From an uncultured Saprospiraceae bacterium (GTDB lineage: Bacteria > Bacteroidota > Bacteroidia > Chitinophagales > Saprospiraceae): a stretch of 64,000 nucleotides of DNA. Each line of letters opens with the position of its first letter. The first letter of the stretch is position 1. The notes below the pieces were generated by a model. The model saw only the letters and a program-made list of their open reading frames with translations, made no database searches and was not told the DNA's origin. Below, piece by piece: positions 36,136-44,761 of the stretch. The translations under genes were made by a program, and so were the position numbers. The stretch lies in NCBI GenBank assembly GCA_938001865.1, contig CALLAW010000021.1:1-64000 (forward strand). Direction: 5' to 3'.

Positions 36136-37428
36136 ATGTTATCCAAGCTCAAATCTTTACAGTTTCACTTCCTCTCCAAAATGTATAATAGCATTGCTTT
36201 TTATCCAGCTGCTGTTACACTAGGTTTCATCTTATTGGCAATTCTATTACTAGAAGTTGACAGTACTGGCAATATGAAATCACTCATGGAGAAGCATACC
36301 CCATATCTTATCATCAACAATGCTGATACAGCAAGAGTGATCCTGTCTACACTGATAGGTGGAGTGATTTCACTTACAGTATTTAGTTTCTCGATGGTGA
36401 TGATGACATTGAATCAAGCAAGTGCCAATTTTTCTCCGAGGTTATTACCTGGTCTCATTTCTGAGAAAAACAACCAGTTTGTACTTGGTTTCTACTTAGG
36501 TACCATTGTATACAATTTGATCATTATTATTAGTATTCTCCCTTCTGGAAAGGCATACACACTCAATGTGCTTTCGATATTCGTAGGTATAATGCTCGGT
36601 ATCCTTTGTCTGACTCTATTTATCTACTTTATCCATAATATTAGTAATGGTATCCAGATTGACAATATACTCTTCAAAGTATTTACCACTACCAAAAACA
36701 ATATTGCTGATTTGAAACCATCTCAGCCAGATCCACAATCAATGGTGACACAATCTGAAGGATGGACTACTCTTATTTCTCAGAAAGAAGGGTATTATTT
36801 TGGGTATGACACTCAATCACTACTCTCACTCTGTGACAAGTATGATATCTCTTTTCATATCATTATACAAGTTGGGGACTTTATCATGGCTCATCACCCT
36901 ATCCTTAAGGTCAGCAAATCTCTCGACGATGAGGTTGTTGATCAGATCATAGACCTCTTCTACTACAGTCATCAAAATGATGAAAGCTCGCATTATATAT
37001 TTGGAATAAGACAAATTACTGAAGTAGGGATACGAGCTATGTCACCAGGAATTAATGATCCTGCTACAGCAATGATTACCTTGGATTATCTCTCAGTACT
37101 CTTCAGTGAAAGAATGCAAGTATCAGACTCTATAATCCACAGATCAGAAGAGACGAATAATTATATCCGAGAGAGTCGAAATACACTGTGCAATATCATC
37201 AGTGAGTGCTTCTCTGCATATCGAATCTATGCGAGCCATGATCTCAATGTCATGAAAAAGTTACTCTCAATATTGAAAAGCTTAAAAAGCTGTAAGTCGA
37301 TTGATCAAGATTATTTAATTTGCTTAGATAACCAATTAAAAATATTGGCGGATGAAGCTAAAAACAGCATTGAGAACAAACATGATCTTACCGTATTCCT
37401 CGATCAAGTTCCTAATCTCAAAAACTAG
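36136..37428 (+). CDS. DUF2254 membrane protein
   Basis: 430 residues. Four hydrophobic segments in the first 180 residues (VTLGFILLAILLLE, VILSTLIGGVISLTVFSFSM with the following MVMMTLNQASANFSPR signature, FYLGTIVYNLIIIIS, ILCLTLFIYFIHNIS) and a long soluble C-terminus with SPGINDPATAMITLDYL. This is DUF2254, of unknown function, probably inner membrane. The upstream gap to the baeRF operon is divergent; no regulon motif on this strand. Confidence 0.88.
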   Translation: MLSKLKSLQFHFLSKMYNSIAFYPAAVTLGFILLAILLLEVDSTGNMKSLMEKHTPYLIINNADTARVILSTLIGGVISLTVFSFSMVMMTLNQASANFSPRLLPGLISEKNNQFVLGFYLGTIVYNLIIIISILPSGKAYTLNVLSIFVGIMLGILCLTLFIYFIHNISNGIQIDNILFKVFTTTKNNIADLKPSQPDPQSMVTQSEGWTTLISQKEGYYFGYDTQSLLSLCDKYDISFHIIIQVGDFIMAHHPILKVSKSLDDEVVDQIIDLFYYSHQNDESSHYIFGIRQITEVGIRAMSPGINDPATAMITLDYLSVLFSERMQVSDSIIHRSEETNNYIRESRNTLCNIISECFSAYRIYASHDLNVMKKLLSILKSLKSCKSIDQDYLICLDNQLKILADEAKNSIENKHDLTVFLDQVPNLKN

Positions 37429-37501
37429 GCAATATTATTGTTCTCTCATATACATCAACTCTCTGAGGTATCCTTTGTTACTCTGTCAAGTTATGTTTGC
37501 G

Positions 37502-37549
37502 ATATCGCGTAATCTTATCTTTATATCGCGGAGAAATATCCAAATTTAA
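37502..37549 (+). promoter_or_regulatory. Repeats upstream of the AraC-type gene
   Basis: ATATCGCG occurs twice in direct order (37502-37509 and 37523-37530, 21 bases apart, two helical turns), followed by ATATCCAAAT (37536). Direct repeats at helical spacing are typical operators of AraC-type proteins; autoregulation is possible. Confidence 0.35.
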
Positions 37550-37617
37550 ATTCATTTTAGCGGAAGCGACTTTGCTGCCCTCTACAAATAACAATTAGAT
37601 ATATCAAGAGCAATAAT

Positions 37618-38667
37618 ATGAATAAAGTAAAAGTAACTTCACTTCCACTCATAGAAGTAATCCAAGATCTCGCGAGAGTACTGGGTGCTCCACTTGCAAA
37701 TATTTGTGACGAGTATAAGATGGATATTCCCTCAACACTAGGCATTGGGTACATTCAGGGGCTGGACTTTGATGGTGGCTTAGGGTTAATCCAATATGAC
37801 TGTTTGCTCAATGATGAACTCATCATCGAGTTTGTAGAAAACGATGTTCATCCATTAAAATTTATCTATTGCTCTAAGGGAAATTTTTTGCATAGATTTG
37901 AACGGTCATCCGAGACCAACTCTATCGATCAATATCAAGGATTGATCGTCGCCAGTGATCGCAAGAATGGTCATATCCTCAAAATACCGAGTGGTACACA
38001 TGTCAGATTGACTAGTATAGAAATCAATAGAGAAATATTCGTCGAACGATACTTCTGTGATATCGATCTATTAGATACTAAGTTGAAAGAGTTATTCTTT
38101 GATATCCATGCCCTCAATGGTTTTTATCAACATGGTGACTTCAGTCTGCAGCTATCAGAGCTCATCACTCTGATGTCTAAGTACAAAAATCAAGGTTTTT
38201 CTAGAAGGCTCTATTTGGAGTCAAAAGCTTATGAGCTCCTCTCTACACAGATACATATGTATGAAGATGATCTACTGGACGAGAGAGATAGATCTCTTCT
38301 GAGAAAATCCGAAGTTATACTCATTAATGATGCAAGAAAAATCATCGATGAGTTCGTCAAGGATATTGATTCAATTGAAACATTAAGCAAGAGAGTTGGA
38401 CTGAATTCTAAAAAATTGCAAGAAGGATTTCAACATTTATATAATCTCTCTGTCAACCAATTTATCCAAAACTCGAGGATAAATAAGGCCAAATCCTTGT
38501 TACAAGATAGCGAATTACCAATAGCTCAAATCGCGGATCTTGTAGGATGGTCTAGCTCTAGTCACTTCAACAAAATGTTTAAAGAAAAAACAGGAGTAAC
38601 TCCTAGTCAATTCAGAAATACCATCTTTTACAGACACCATTCCAAAGAAGACTTTTCTAAATCATAA
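37618..38667 (+). CDS. AraC-family transcriptional regulator
   Basis: 349 residues. N-terminal ligand-binding-like part (about 1-240) without a recognisable sugar pocket; C-terminal double helix-turn-helix (about 265-340): IETLSKRVGLNSKKLQEGF and QIADLVGWSSSSHFNKMFKEKTGVTPSQFR. Closest by eye to the Bacteroidota helix-turn-helix AraC type with a long N-terminus. The regulated genes are unknown; repeats in its own upstream region suggest autoregulation. Confidence 0.88.
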   Translation: MNKVKVTSLPLIEVIQDLARVLGAPLANICDEYKMDIPSTLGIGYIQGLDFDGGLGLIQYDCLLNDELIIEFVENDVHPLKFIYCSKGNFLHRFERSSETNSIDQYQGLIVASDRKNGHILKIPSGTHVRLTSIEINREIFVERYFCDIDLLDTKLKELFFDIHALNGFYQHGDFSLQLSELITLMSKYKNQGFSRRLYLESKAYELLSTQIHMYEDDLLDERDRSLLRKSEVILINDARKIIDEFVKDIDSIETLSKRVGLNSKKLQEGFQHLYNLSVNQFIQNSRINKAKSLLQDSELPIAQIADLVGWSSSSHFNKMFKEKTGVTPSQFRNTIFYRHHSKEDFSKS

Positions 38668-38711
38668 CTCATTATGGCATTGGGTATCGCTAACACTTGT
38701 CTACTCCCTTA

Positions 38712-39470
38712 TCAATAGCCCATCTTCTCCAACGTACTTTTAGCATAAGCGTATCCTATGTTGAATGCTTGGTCCACTGACTTGATATTGAATGTTGGTA
38801 TCTTCATCATATTAGGTAAGAAGACATGCTCCGTGGCGACGAACTTTTGCTTATTGCCGTGATACATCACCATATTGTTATTCCTGATCGTCAGTTTGAG
38901 ATACCCATTGTAGGCAGTACTGTCCTCAGTGGCAAATGGCTTTACTACATAGCTTCCCCAGATACTGCCTTCTGCATTGATCATAAGTGGATCTATCGGG
39001 AAGTTATCACTCACCCCTCCGTCGGTATACATCCTATCACCGATCTGTACGGGTGTGAAGAGAAGTGGTACAGCACATGACGCCAGTACAGGGAGTACGA
39101 GCTCCCCTTTGTCAAAGTATCTTGGGTCACCACTCATCAGATCTGATGCACATACATAGAGTGAGATACTCAACTCCTCAAATGTCTCCTTAAGTGTAGC
39201 TTTGAGGATATTCTTATATCGATCTGTACTGAAGATCCCTGGCTTCTTGAGACTGAAGTTAAATGGCTGGAATATCGAGTAACTCTTGAAAAACTCTAGA
39301 ATCATATCTATAGTCATCCCCGATCCATAGAGAGCCCCCACAAGTGCTCCAGCACTCGTGCCACTGATGGATGTCACTCTGATACCATGATCCTGGAGTG
39401 CCGCTAACAATCCGACGTGTGCTAAGCCTTTGATGCCTCCACCTGAGAGGACAAGAGATATCTCTTTCAT
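38712..39470 (-). CDS. Patatin-like phospholipase
   Basis: 252 residues. The oxyanion loop GGGIKGLAHVG, the nucleophile serine in GTSAGAL (about residue 40) and the catalytic aspartate in DGGVSDNFP form the Ser-Asp dyad. No signal peptide, so probably a cytosolic lipid acyl hydrolase. Monocistronic, with a well-spaced promoter just upstream. Confidence 0.93.
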   Translation of the reverse strand: MKEISLVLSGGGIKGLAHVGLLAALQDHGIRVTSISGTSAGALVGALYGSGMTIDMILEFFKSYSIFQPFNFSLKKPGIFSTDRYKNILKATLKETFEELSISLYVCASDLMSGDPRYFDKGELVLPVLASCAVPLLFTPVQIGDRMYTDGGVSDNFPIDPLMINAEGSIWGSYVVKPFATEDSTAYNGYLKLTIRNNNMVMYHGNKQKFVATEHVFLPNMMKIPTFNIKSVDQAFNIGYAYAKSTLEKMGY

Positions 39471-39489
39471 ATTGATTGATTAGAAGACA

Positions 39490-39520
39490 CAAAGATAGGC
39501 GTATTAGCTGTGGCCCACAA
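39490..39520 (-). promoter_or_regulatory. Promoter of the patatin gene
   Basis: Minus strand TTG (plus 39518-39520), 20 bases, TATCTTTG (plus 39490-39497). Confidence 0.7.
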
Positions 39521-39522
39521 TG

Positions 39523-39564
39523 CATTCATCAATCTTCATTCGTCAATCTTCATTCGTCAATCTT
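39523..39564. repeat. Three tandem 14-base repeats at the end of the HAD gene
   Basis: Units CATTCATCAATCTT, CATTCGTCAATCTT, CATTCGTCAATCTT. On the minus strand each carries GAAGATTGA, so the stop codon of the HAD gene (39557-39559) lies in the first unit read. Copy number can vary without altering the protein. Confidence 0.9.
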
Positions 39565-39979
39565 CAAATACGTCTATCACCTTTTTCTTCTGGATGAGCT
39601 CGGTGAACTTCCCTTTGAATCGAGTAGCCTTGACCATATGATTGTCGATCCAATGATAATTGCCGCCTCTTGGCTTACCCATCAACAGACCTTGATACCT
39701 AAATCCGTGTCTGTCTAACCACTCCGTAGTCACTGCCCTATGCTCTTCGGTACGTGACGTGAAGAATGTAATGATATGTCCTTGGTCATACCATGAGTTG
39801 AGAGTCTCTAGTGCATCTGGATATGGTAGGCAAGTTGCCATTCGTTCTGGCTCTTCGTTGGGGATATCATCTGTGATCGTCCCATCAATATCAATTAAAA
39901 AATTTCTGACATCTTCTGGTAATATCGGGCTGATGAGATTGCCATCTTTGTCCTTGAGTTCTTTGAGGCTGTGATCCAT
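39557..39979 (-). CDS. HAD-superfamily hydrolase
   Basis: 140 residues. HAD motif I is LIDIDGTITDD (about 28-38), motif II TFFTSRTEEH (about 72-81), and a later IDNHMVKATRF segment. A short phosphatase without an obvious cap; databases sometimes label relatives 'phosphoheptose isomerase' wrongly. Substrate unknown. The stop codon is in a tandem repeat. Own promoter upstream. Confidence 0.82.
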   Translation of the reverse strand: MDHSLKELKDKDGNLISPILPEDVRNFLIDIDGTITDDIPNEEPERMATCLPYPDALETLNSWYDQGHIITFFTSRTEEHRAVTTEWLDRHGFRYQGLLMGKPRGGNYHWIDNHMVKATRFKGKFTELIQKKKVIDVFED

Positions 39980-40033
39980 GATTATTGGCTCTAATCTGTG
40001 CTAAATAGATATCTGTAAACTTACTTATTGGCC

Positions 40034-40064
40034 CAAAAATAAGACATTTAAACAAATATTACAA
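40034..40064 (-). promoter_or_regulatory. Promoter of the HAD gene
   Basis: Minus strand TTG (plus 40062-40064), 20 bases, TATTTTTG (plus 40034-40041), about 55 bases before the ATG. Confidence 0.68.
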
Positions 40065-40123
40065 CGTCAGCCTGTCTATATCGTGGCTGATACAAAATAT
40101 TATTTTGATTAGGAGTGTCTGGT

Positions 40124-40906
40124 CTAGAAGCGGATAAATCGTGCTGGATCAACAGCCTCTCCCTCAAACCATAGCTCAAAGTGGAGATGAGGACCATCCG
40201 ACTGCTCGCCACTATTACCTATGATCGCAATAGCCTCTCCTGCCTTCACCTTGGCACCAGTCTCCTTGAGTAATACACTCGTATGTTGATATCTAGAGAT
40301 CAGGTTGTCTGGATGGAGGATGCTGATACTATTCCCATCCTTAAGGGACCAATCCGACTGTATCACCACACCATCAAGTACGGCGACTATTGGTTGGTCC
40401 TTAGGCGCTATGACGTCGATGCCAAAGTGATCACTCTCATAGTCAAACTTGTTAGATACTGTCCCCTTGACCGGAGCGATGAGATACTTCTGATCCAGTT
40501 TGCTCAGTGTAGAGACTAGGCTCGTCGTGTTGATAGCATTCCCTTCTTTGACATTGAGCTCTGCATCAGCGTCCAGATTCTCAATCATTGTCTTGAAGCC
40601 CTCTGTATAGATTCGCTGATTCTCGACCTGCTCCTCTAGGTCTCTGATCTGATTGGTCAGATCGATAAATGCCGTGTTGGACTTGAGCTCACCATAGCCA
40701 GGAATCAATCGCTTGATCGGAGTCAAAAAAATCATCGCAGCTGTCAAAAAAATCAACGCCGCCAATCCTAGCGTAATCAACACATAAAACTTGCGTAACG
40801 TCATCCTGATATTCCTGACCTCCTTGAGGTCTTCATCATTGATTATCAATACTCTATAAGTGTTGTCTAATCGATTGGTAGCTTGAGTGTTACTTGTCTT
40901 ATCCAA
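40124..40906 (-). CDS. M23 peptidase (LytM-type) envelope protein
   Basis: 260 residues from a TTG start; the RVLIINDEDLKEVRNIRMTL region before the membrane segment (about 35-60) is typical of the Bacteroidota family. After a coiled coil, the M23 domain (about 145-258) has NKFDYESDHFGIDVIAP with the HxGxD-type metal residues and the SDGPHLHFELWFEG motif. It probably cleaves peptidoglycan cross-bridges or, if inactive, activates other hydrolases. A TAATTTTG box (plus 40968-40975) is a candidate -7. Divergent from PorW. Confidence 0.87.
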   Translation of the reverse strand: MDKTSNTQATNRLDNTYRVLIINDEDLKEVRNIRMTLRKFYVLITLGLAALIFLTAAMIFLTPIKRLIPGYGELKSNTAFIDLTNQIRDLEEQVENQRIYTEGFKTMIENLDADAELNVKEGNAINTTSLVSTLSKLDQKYLIAPVKGTVSNKFDYESDHFGIDVIAPKDQPIVAVLDGVVIQSDWSLKDGNSISILHPDNLISRYQHTSVLLKETGAKVKAGEAIAIIGNSGEQSDGPHLHFELWFEGEAVDPARFIRF

Positions 40907-41052
40907 ATTGGGTGTTAATACTCTGTATGATGAAATATTTTTTCCTAATCAAAGTTATTACAAGGTGCAAAATTAACCTGATTTTTAATTAAAATCCCCC
41001 GTGGAGCTTTTATCTATTGATCAGAGCTTGCAAATTACTTAAATTATATCCA

Positions 41053-43986
41053 GTGAAGCGACTCTTACTTCTCATCATACCGATCCTCATATACACGAGT
41101 TGTACTACAACCAAGAGTACTAGTGATATCACTAAGTTCCAACGATTCTACCATAATCTTACAGGAGAGTTTAATGGCTATTTTAATGCAAATGAGATCT
41201 TAGATATCTCTATCCAAGAGATAGAAATGTCTACTCCTGATAACTATACTCAGCTCCTTCCCATCTACCCATATACGAGCAACTACGATGCGAGTAACTA
41301 TAAGCAAAATCTCGACAAAGCAATCACCAAAGTCACTACAGTAGCCACAATCCATGAGAAAGGGCAGTGGGTCGATGACTCCTATGTACTCCTGGGTAAA
41401 GCTCAATACCTCAAGAAAGATTACGAATCAGCAGAAGAAACTCTCGAATACTTCAGAGAAGAATTTGACAACAGTCGCTATCACATCGGCAGAGAAAAAA
41501 GTAATAATAAACTCTCAAGAGCAGAAAGGGAAAAACAACGAAAGGCTGCTGCCAAAGTAAAAGAAGCTGAGAAAAAAGAAAGAGACAAGGAGAGAAAAGA
41601 AATCGCCGAGGAGAGAGATGATGAAAGAAAAGAAAGAGACAAAGAGAGAAAAGCTGAAATAAAAGCCAGAGCAAAAGCAAAAAAGAAAGGAAACTCTAGA
41701 GAACGAGCAGCCGAAGGAGTCAAATGGGACGATCCAGCACTCCAAGGCAAATCAGACAGCAAAGAGAAAAAAGAGCCAACAAGAGAAGAAAAAAAGAAAG
41801 AAGAAGAGAAAAAGGAAAAAGAAGCTCAAGAGAAAAAAGAAGAAAAAGCAACCAAAAAATCAAATAGAAAACATACTCCCGCATACTATGAAGGACTCCT
41901 CTGGTTAGCTAAGACTTATAGCGAACGAGAGCGGTACGCATCAGCCGAGTACATCTTCAACAGTCTCCAAGAAGAAGACGATGCTCCCAAAGATGTCAAA
42001 AAACAAATTCCACTCTCCAAGGCGAGAATGTACCTCGTCAAAAATGACTACGAGAAAGCTATCGCAAGCCTGGACGATGCCATAGATGTACAGAAGGACA
42101 AAAGACTCAAAGCTAGATACAGTTACATCCAAGCTCAGATCTATAGTCAAAAAGGTGAACCAGGGATGGCTCTGAAGTCATACGAAAAGGTCAAAAAGTA
42201 CAGACCTAACTTCGAGATGGAGTTTAACTCTGATCTCAACAAAGTCATCCTGCGTAATGAGATCGGTAGCACTAATACCAAATCATCCCTCAAAGCATTG
42301 AATAAGATGCTCAAAGAAGAGAAGTACTCCAACTATCAAGGACAGATACACTACGCCATCGGAGAGATCAACTATAAGTCAGGTAAGATAGACCAAGCGA
42401 TCAATGACTTCCAGAAGAGTATCTACTCCAATAATGGCAATGATCCACAGAAAGCAGAATCCTACTTCAGACTCGGTAAGCTCTTCTTCGATATCGAGGA
42501 CTTTGCTCAAGCCAAATACTACTACGATAGTACTCTCATCTATATGCCCAAGTCTGATTATCGCTACGATGAGACTAATCTCTATGCGAGTAGTCTGACC
42601 AATATTGCCAAAAATATCGAAATCATCAATACTCAAGATAGCCTGCTCGCTATCGCCAAACTCTCTAAGAGTGAGCAAAGAGCCTATGCGATCAATGTAC
42701 TCGACGAACAAGGTGCATCTGCAAGTACGCAGAGACCCACGAGTACTAATCTCGCGAGTAGTGGCAGTATCATCAAGCTCAATGCCAGTTCATTCTTCGC
42801 CTATAACCCCCAAGCTCTCTCACGAGGCAAAAAAGCATTTATCTCAGAATGGGGCGATCGGAGTAACCAAGATAATTGGAGAACTCTCTCTGATAGCGAT
42901 GAGACTAAGTTCAGTGATGAAGAAGGAAGCCAAAACTCCTACTCTGATATCCAAATAGACAATGTACTACGGTCAATCCCCAATAATCAAGCTCAGAAAG
43001 CTCTCGCTAGCAAGAAAGTCCAAGACGCTATGTTTGAGTTGGGTATCCTCTATAGAGAAAAACTCAAAAACCCCGAAGCAGGATTCGCAATACACAAGAG
43101 ACTATTGGATGAGTACCCAGGATTCTACAAAGAACCAGAACTCCTCTACTATCTCTACCTCTCTGGTAAGGATATCAACAAAAATAAGCTCGCCAACAAT
43201 TATAAAAGCAAGTTGGTCAAGAACTACGGTGACAGCGAATTTGCCAAAATCATCTCACAACCAGGATATGCTCAGTCACTGATCGATAAGGAAAAAGCAC
43301 CTCGTAAGTACTACGATGATACCTATACTCTCTTCCAAAATGAAAACTACAAAAAAGTCATTCAACGTGCGGAGAAGTCAGAGGAGATACTCAAAGATCA
43401 CAAAGACCTCCTACCTAAAATGGCACTGATCAAAGCAATCTCTATTGGAAAAGAACAAGGCAAATCCAAGTACATCGCAGCACTCAATCAAGTCATCAAG
43501 CAATATCCCAATACTGCCGAAGAGAGAAGAGCCTCTGAGATGAAGCGGTTCCTGTCCGGTGACGAAACAGCCTTCAACGAACTCATCTTCGAAGAAGACA
43601 GTGACATCTTTACATTTGACTACGATAAGCTTCACTATGGACTCATCGTCATCTACAAGGCAAGTAGCAAGGTCACTAAAGAGATGCAGACTGACATCAA
43701 AGCCTTCCATAAAAAGTACTTCAGCCTAGATCAGCTCTCGACGCAGATCTCACCACTCAGTCCAGATGACAATATCAGACTCATCCTCATCAGGACATTT
43801 GAGGACAAGTCCAAAGCAATGGATTACTATAAAGTGATAGACAAAAAAGACAAAGAGTACATCAAGAAAAAAGGTTACTCCTTTGACTTCTTTGTAATCA
43901 ATCAGAACAATTATCGCGAAGTCGTCAAAGCGAGAAGCGTCAATGAGTATAGGATATTCTTCGAAGAAAACTATCTGAATAATTAA
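41053..43986 (+). CDS. PorW/SprE-like type IX secretion lipoprotein with TPR repeats
   Basis: 977 residues from GTG at 41053, which gives a good lipoprotein signal peptide (MKRLLLLIIPILIYTSC); the alternative TTG at 41017 would place a hydrophilic stretch before it. The opening FQRFYHNLTGEFNGYFNANE is the PorW/SprE signature. TPR-like repeats occur at about 280-500 and 640-830. Between them is a very Lys/Glu/Arg-rich low-complexity stretch (about 160-260) likely to be disordered. PorW/SprE is needed for type IX secretion and gliding in other Bacteroidota. radC follows directly, overlapping its stop. Confidence 0.85.
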   Translation: MKRLLLLIIPILIYTSCTTTKSTSDITKFQRFYHNLTGEFNGYFNANEILDISIQEIEMSTPDNYTQLLPIYPYTSNYDASNYKQNLDKAITKVTTVATIHEKGQWVDDSYVLLGKAQYLKKDYESAEETLEYFREEFDNSRYHIGREKSNNKLSRAEREKQRKAAAKVKEAEKKERDKERKEIAEERDDERKERDKERKAEIKARAKAKKKGNSRERAAEGVKWDDPALQGKSDSKEKKEPTREEKKKEEEKKEKEAQEKKEEKATKKSNRKHTPAYYEGLLWLAKTYSERERYASAEYIFNSLQEEDDAPKDVKKQIPLSKARMYLVKNDYEKAIASLDDAIDVQKDKRLKARYSYIQAQIYSQKGEPGMALKSYEKVKKYRPNFEMEFNSDLNKVILRNEIGSTNTKSSLKALNKMLKEEKYSNYQGQIHYAIGEINYKSGKIDQAINDFQKSIYSNNGNDPQKAESYFRLGKLFFDIEDFAQAKYYYDSTLIYMPKSDYRYDETNLYASSLTNIAKNIEIINTQDSLLAIAKLSKSEQRAYAINVLDEQGASASTQRPTSTNLASSGSIIKLNASSFFAYNPQALSRGKKAFISEWGDRSNQDNWRTLSDSDETKFSDEEGSQNSYSDIQIDNVLRSIPNNQAQKALASKKVQDAMFELGILYREKLKNPEAGFAIHKRLLDEYPGFYKEPELLYYLYLSGKDINKNKLANNYKSKLVKNYGDSEFAKIISQPGYAQSLIDKEKAPRKYYDDTYTLFQNENYKKVIQRAEKSEEILKDHKDLLPKMALIKAISIGKEQGKSKYIAALNQVIKQYPNTAEERRASEMKRFLSGDETAFNELIFEEDSDIFTFDYDKLHYGLIVIYKASSKVTKEMQTDIKAFHKKYFSLDQLSTQISPLSPDDNIRLILIRTFEDKSKAMDYYKVIDKKDKEYIKKKGYSFDFFVINQNNYREVVKARSVNEYRIFFEENYLNN

Positions 43987-44698
43987 GTCTCAAGAGACAT
44001 CGAAGTCAGATCCCACGATCAAGGGGATCAAATCTTGGGCAGAGGAAGACAGACCAAGAGAAAAACTGCTGCTCAAAGGCAAAAAAAGCCTCACCAATGC
44101 CGAACTCCTCGCAATTATCCTCGGCTCTGGATCGCAAGATGAGTCAGCAGTCGAGCTCGCTAAGCGGATCTTAGCAGCCTCTCATAATAATCTCCTCGCT
44201 GTAGCCAAGTTAGATACGAAAGACCTCTGTCAGTTTAGAGGCATCGGTCCAGCCAAAGCTGTCAGTGTCATCGCCATGCTAGAGCTAGGTCGCCGGATGA
44301 AAGGCCATACTCCCGATGTCAAACCAAAAATAACCTCATCCTCAGATATCTATCAGATACTCAGAGCCTCTATGGAGGACCTCCCATACGAGACGTTTAA
44401 GGTCATCTATCTCAACCAACAGAATAGTGTCCTCTCTATCAAGACCATCAGCGAAGGCGGCATTGCTGGTACCGTCGTAGATCCTAGACTCATCTACAAA
44501 GAAGCTCTCAATCAGACCGCCGTAGCTCTCATCCTAGCCCATAACCACCCTTCCGGAAATCTCAAACCTAGCAGAGCTGATATCTCCATTACAGACAAGA
44601 TGAAATCTGCAGGTCTTCTCCTCGATATCAAAGTACTAGATCATCTGATTATCTCTGAACACGGCTACTACAGCTTCGCTGACGAAGGCTTGATCTAG
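43982..44698 (+). CDS. radC: RadC-family (UPF0758) JAB/MPN protein, start codon not canonical
   Basis: Complete family protein of about 238 residues if translation begins at ATT 43982, which overlaps the stop of PorW. N-terminal HhH region: IKSWAEEDRPREKLLLKGKK, SLTNAELLAIILGSGS, FRGIGPAKAVSVIAM; C-terminal JAMM motif HNHPSGNLKPSRAD followed by ISITDKM. In this frame no ATG, GTG or TTG occurs between the upstream in-frame stop (43976) and ATG 44276, which would delete the whole HhH part. Hence ATT 43982 or ATC 44018 may serve as start, or there is a sequencing change. Function debated; often with DNA repair or mobile elements. Confidence 0.82.
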   Translation: MKSQETSKSDPTIKGIKSWAEEDRPREKLLLKGKKSLTNAELLAIILGSGSQDESAVELAKRILAASHNNLLAVAKLDTKDLCQFRGIGPAKAVSVIAMLELGRRMKGHTPDVKPKITSSSDIYQILRASMEDLPYETFKVIYLNQQNSVLSIKTISEGGIAGTVVDPRLIYKEALNQTAVALILAHNHPSGNLKPSRADISITDKMKSAGLLLDIKVLDHLIISEHGYYSFADEGLI

Positions 44699-44761
44699 AG
44701 AGTCATTTCCTCCTGATTATTATAGTATTAACATTGATTGTAATTGTCTGTCGAGTCTAGT

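Noticed and set aside
41453-41762. Antisense ORFs opposite the charged PorW segment
   Set aside because: Mirror of Lys/Glu codons; low-complexity Phe/Ser/Leu chains.
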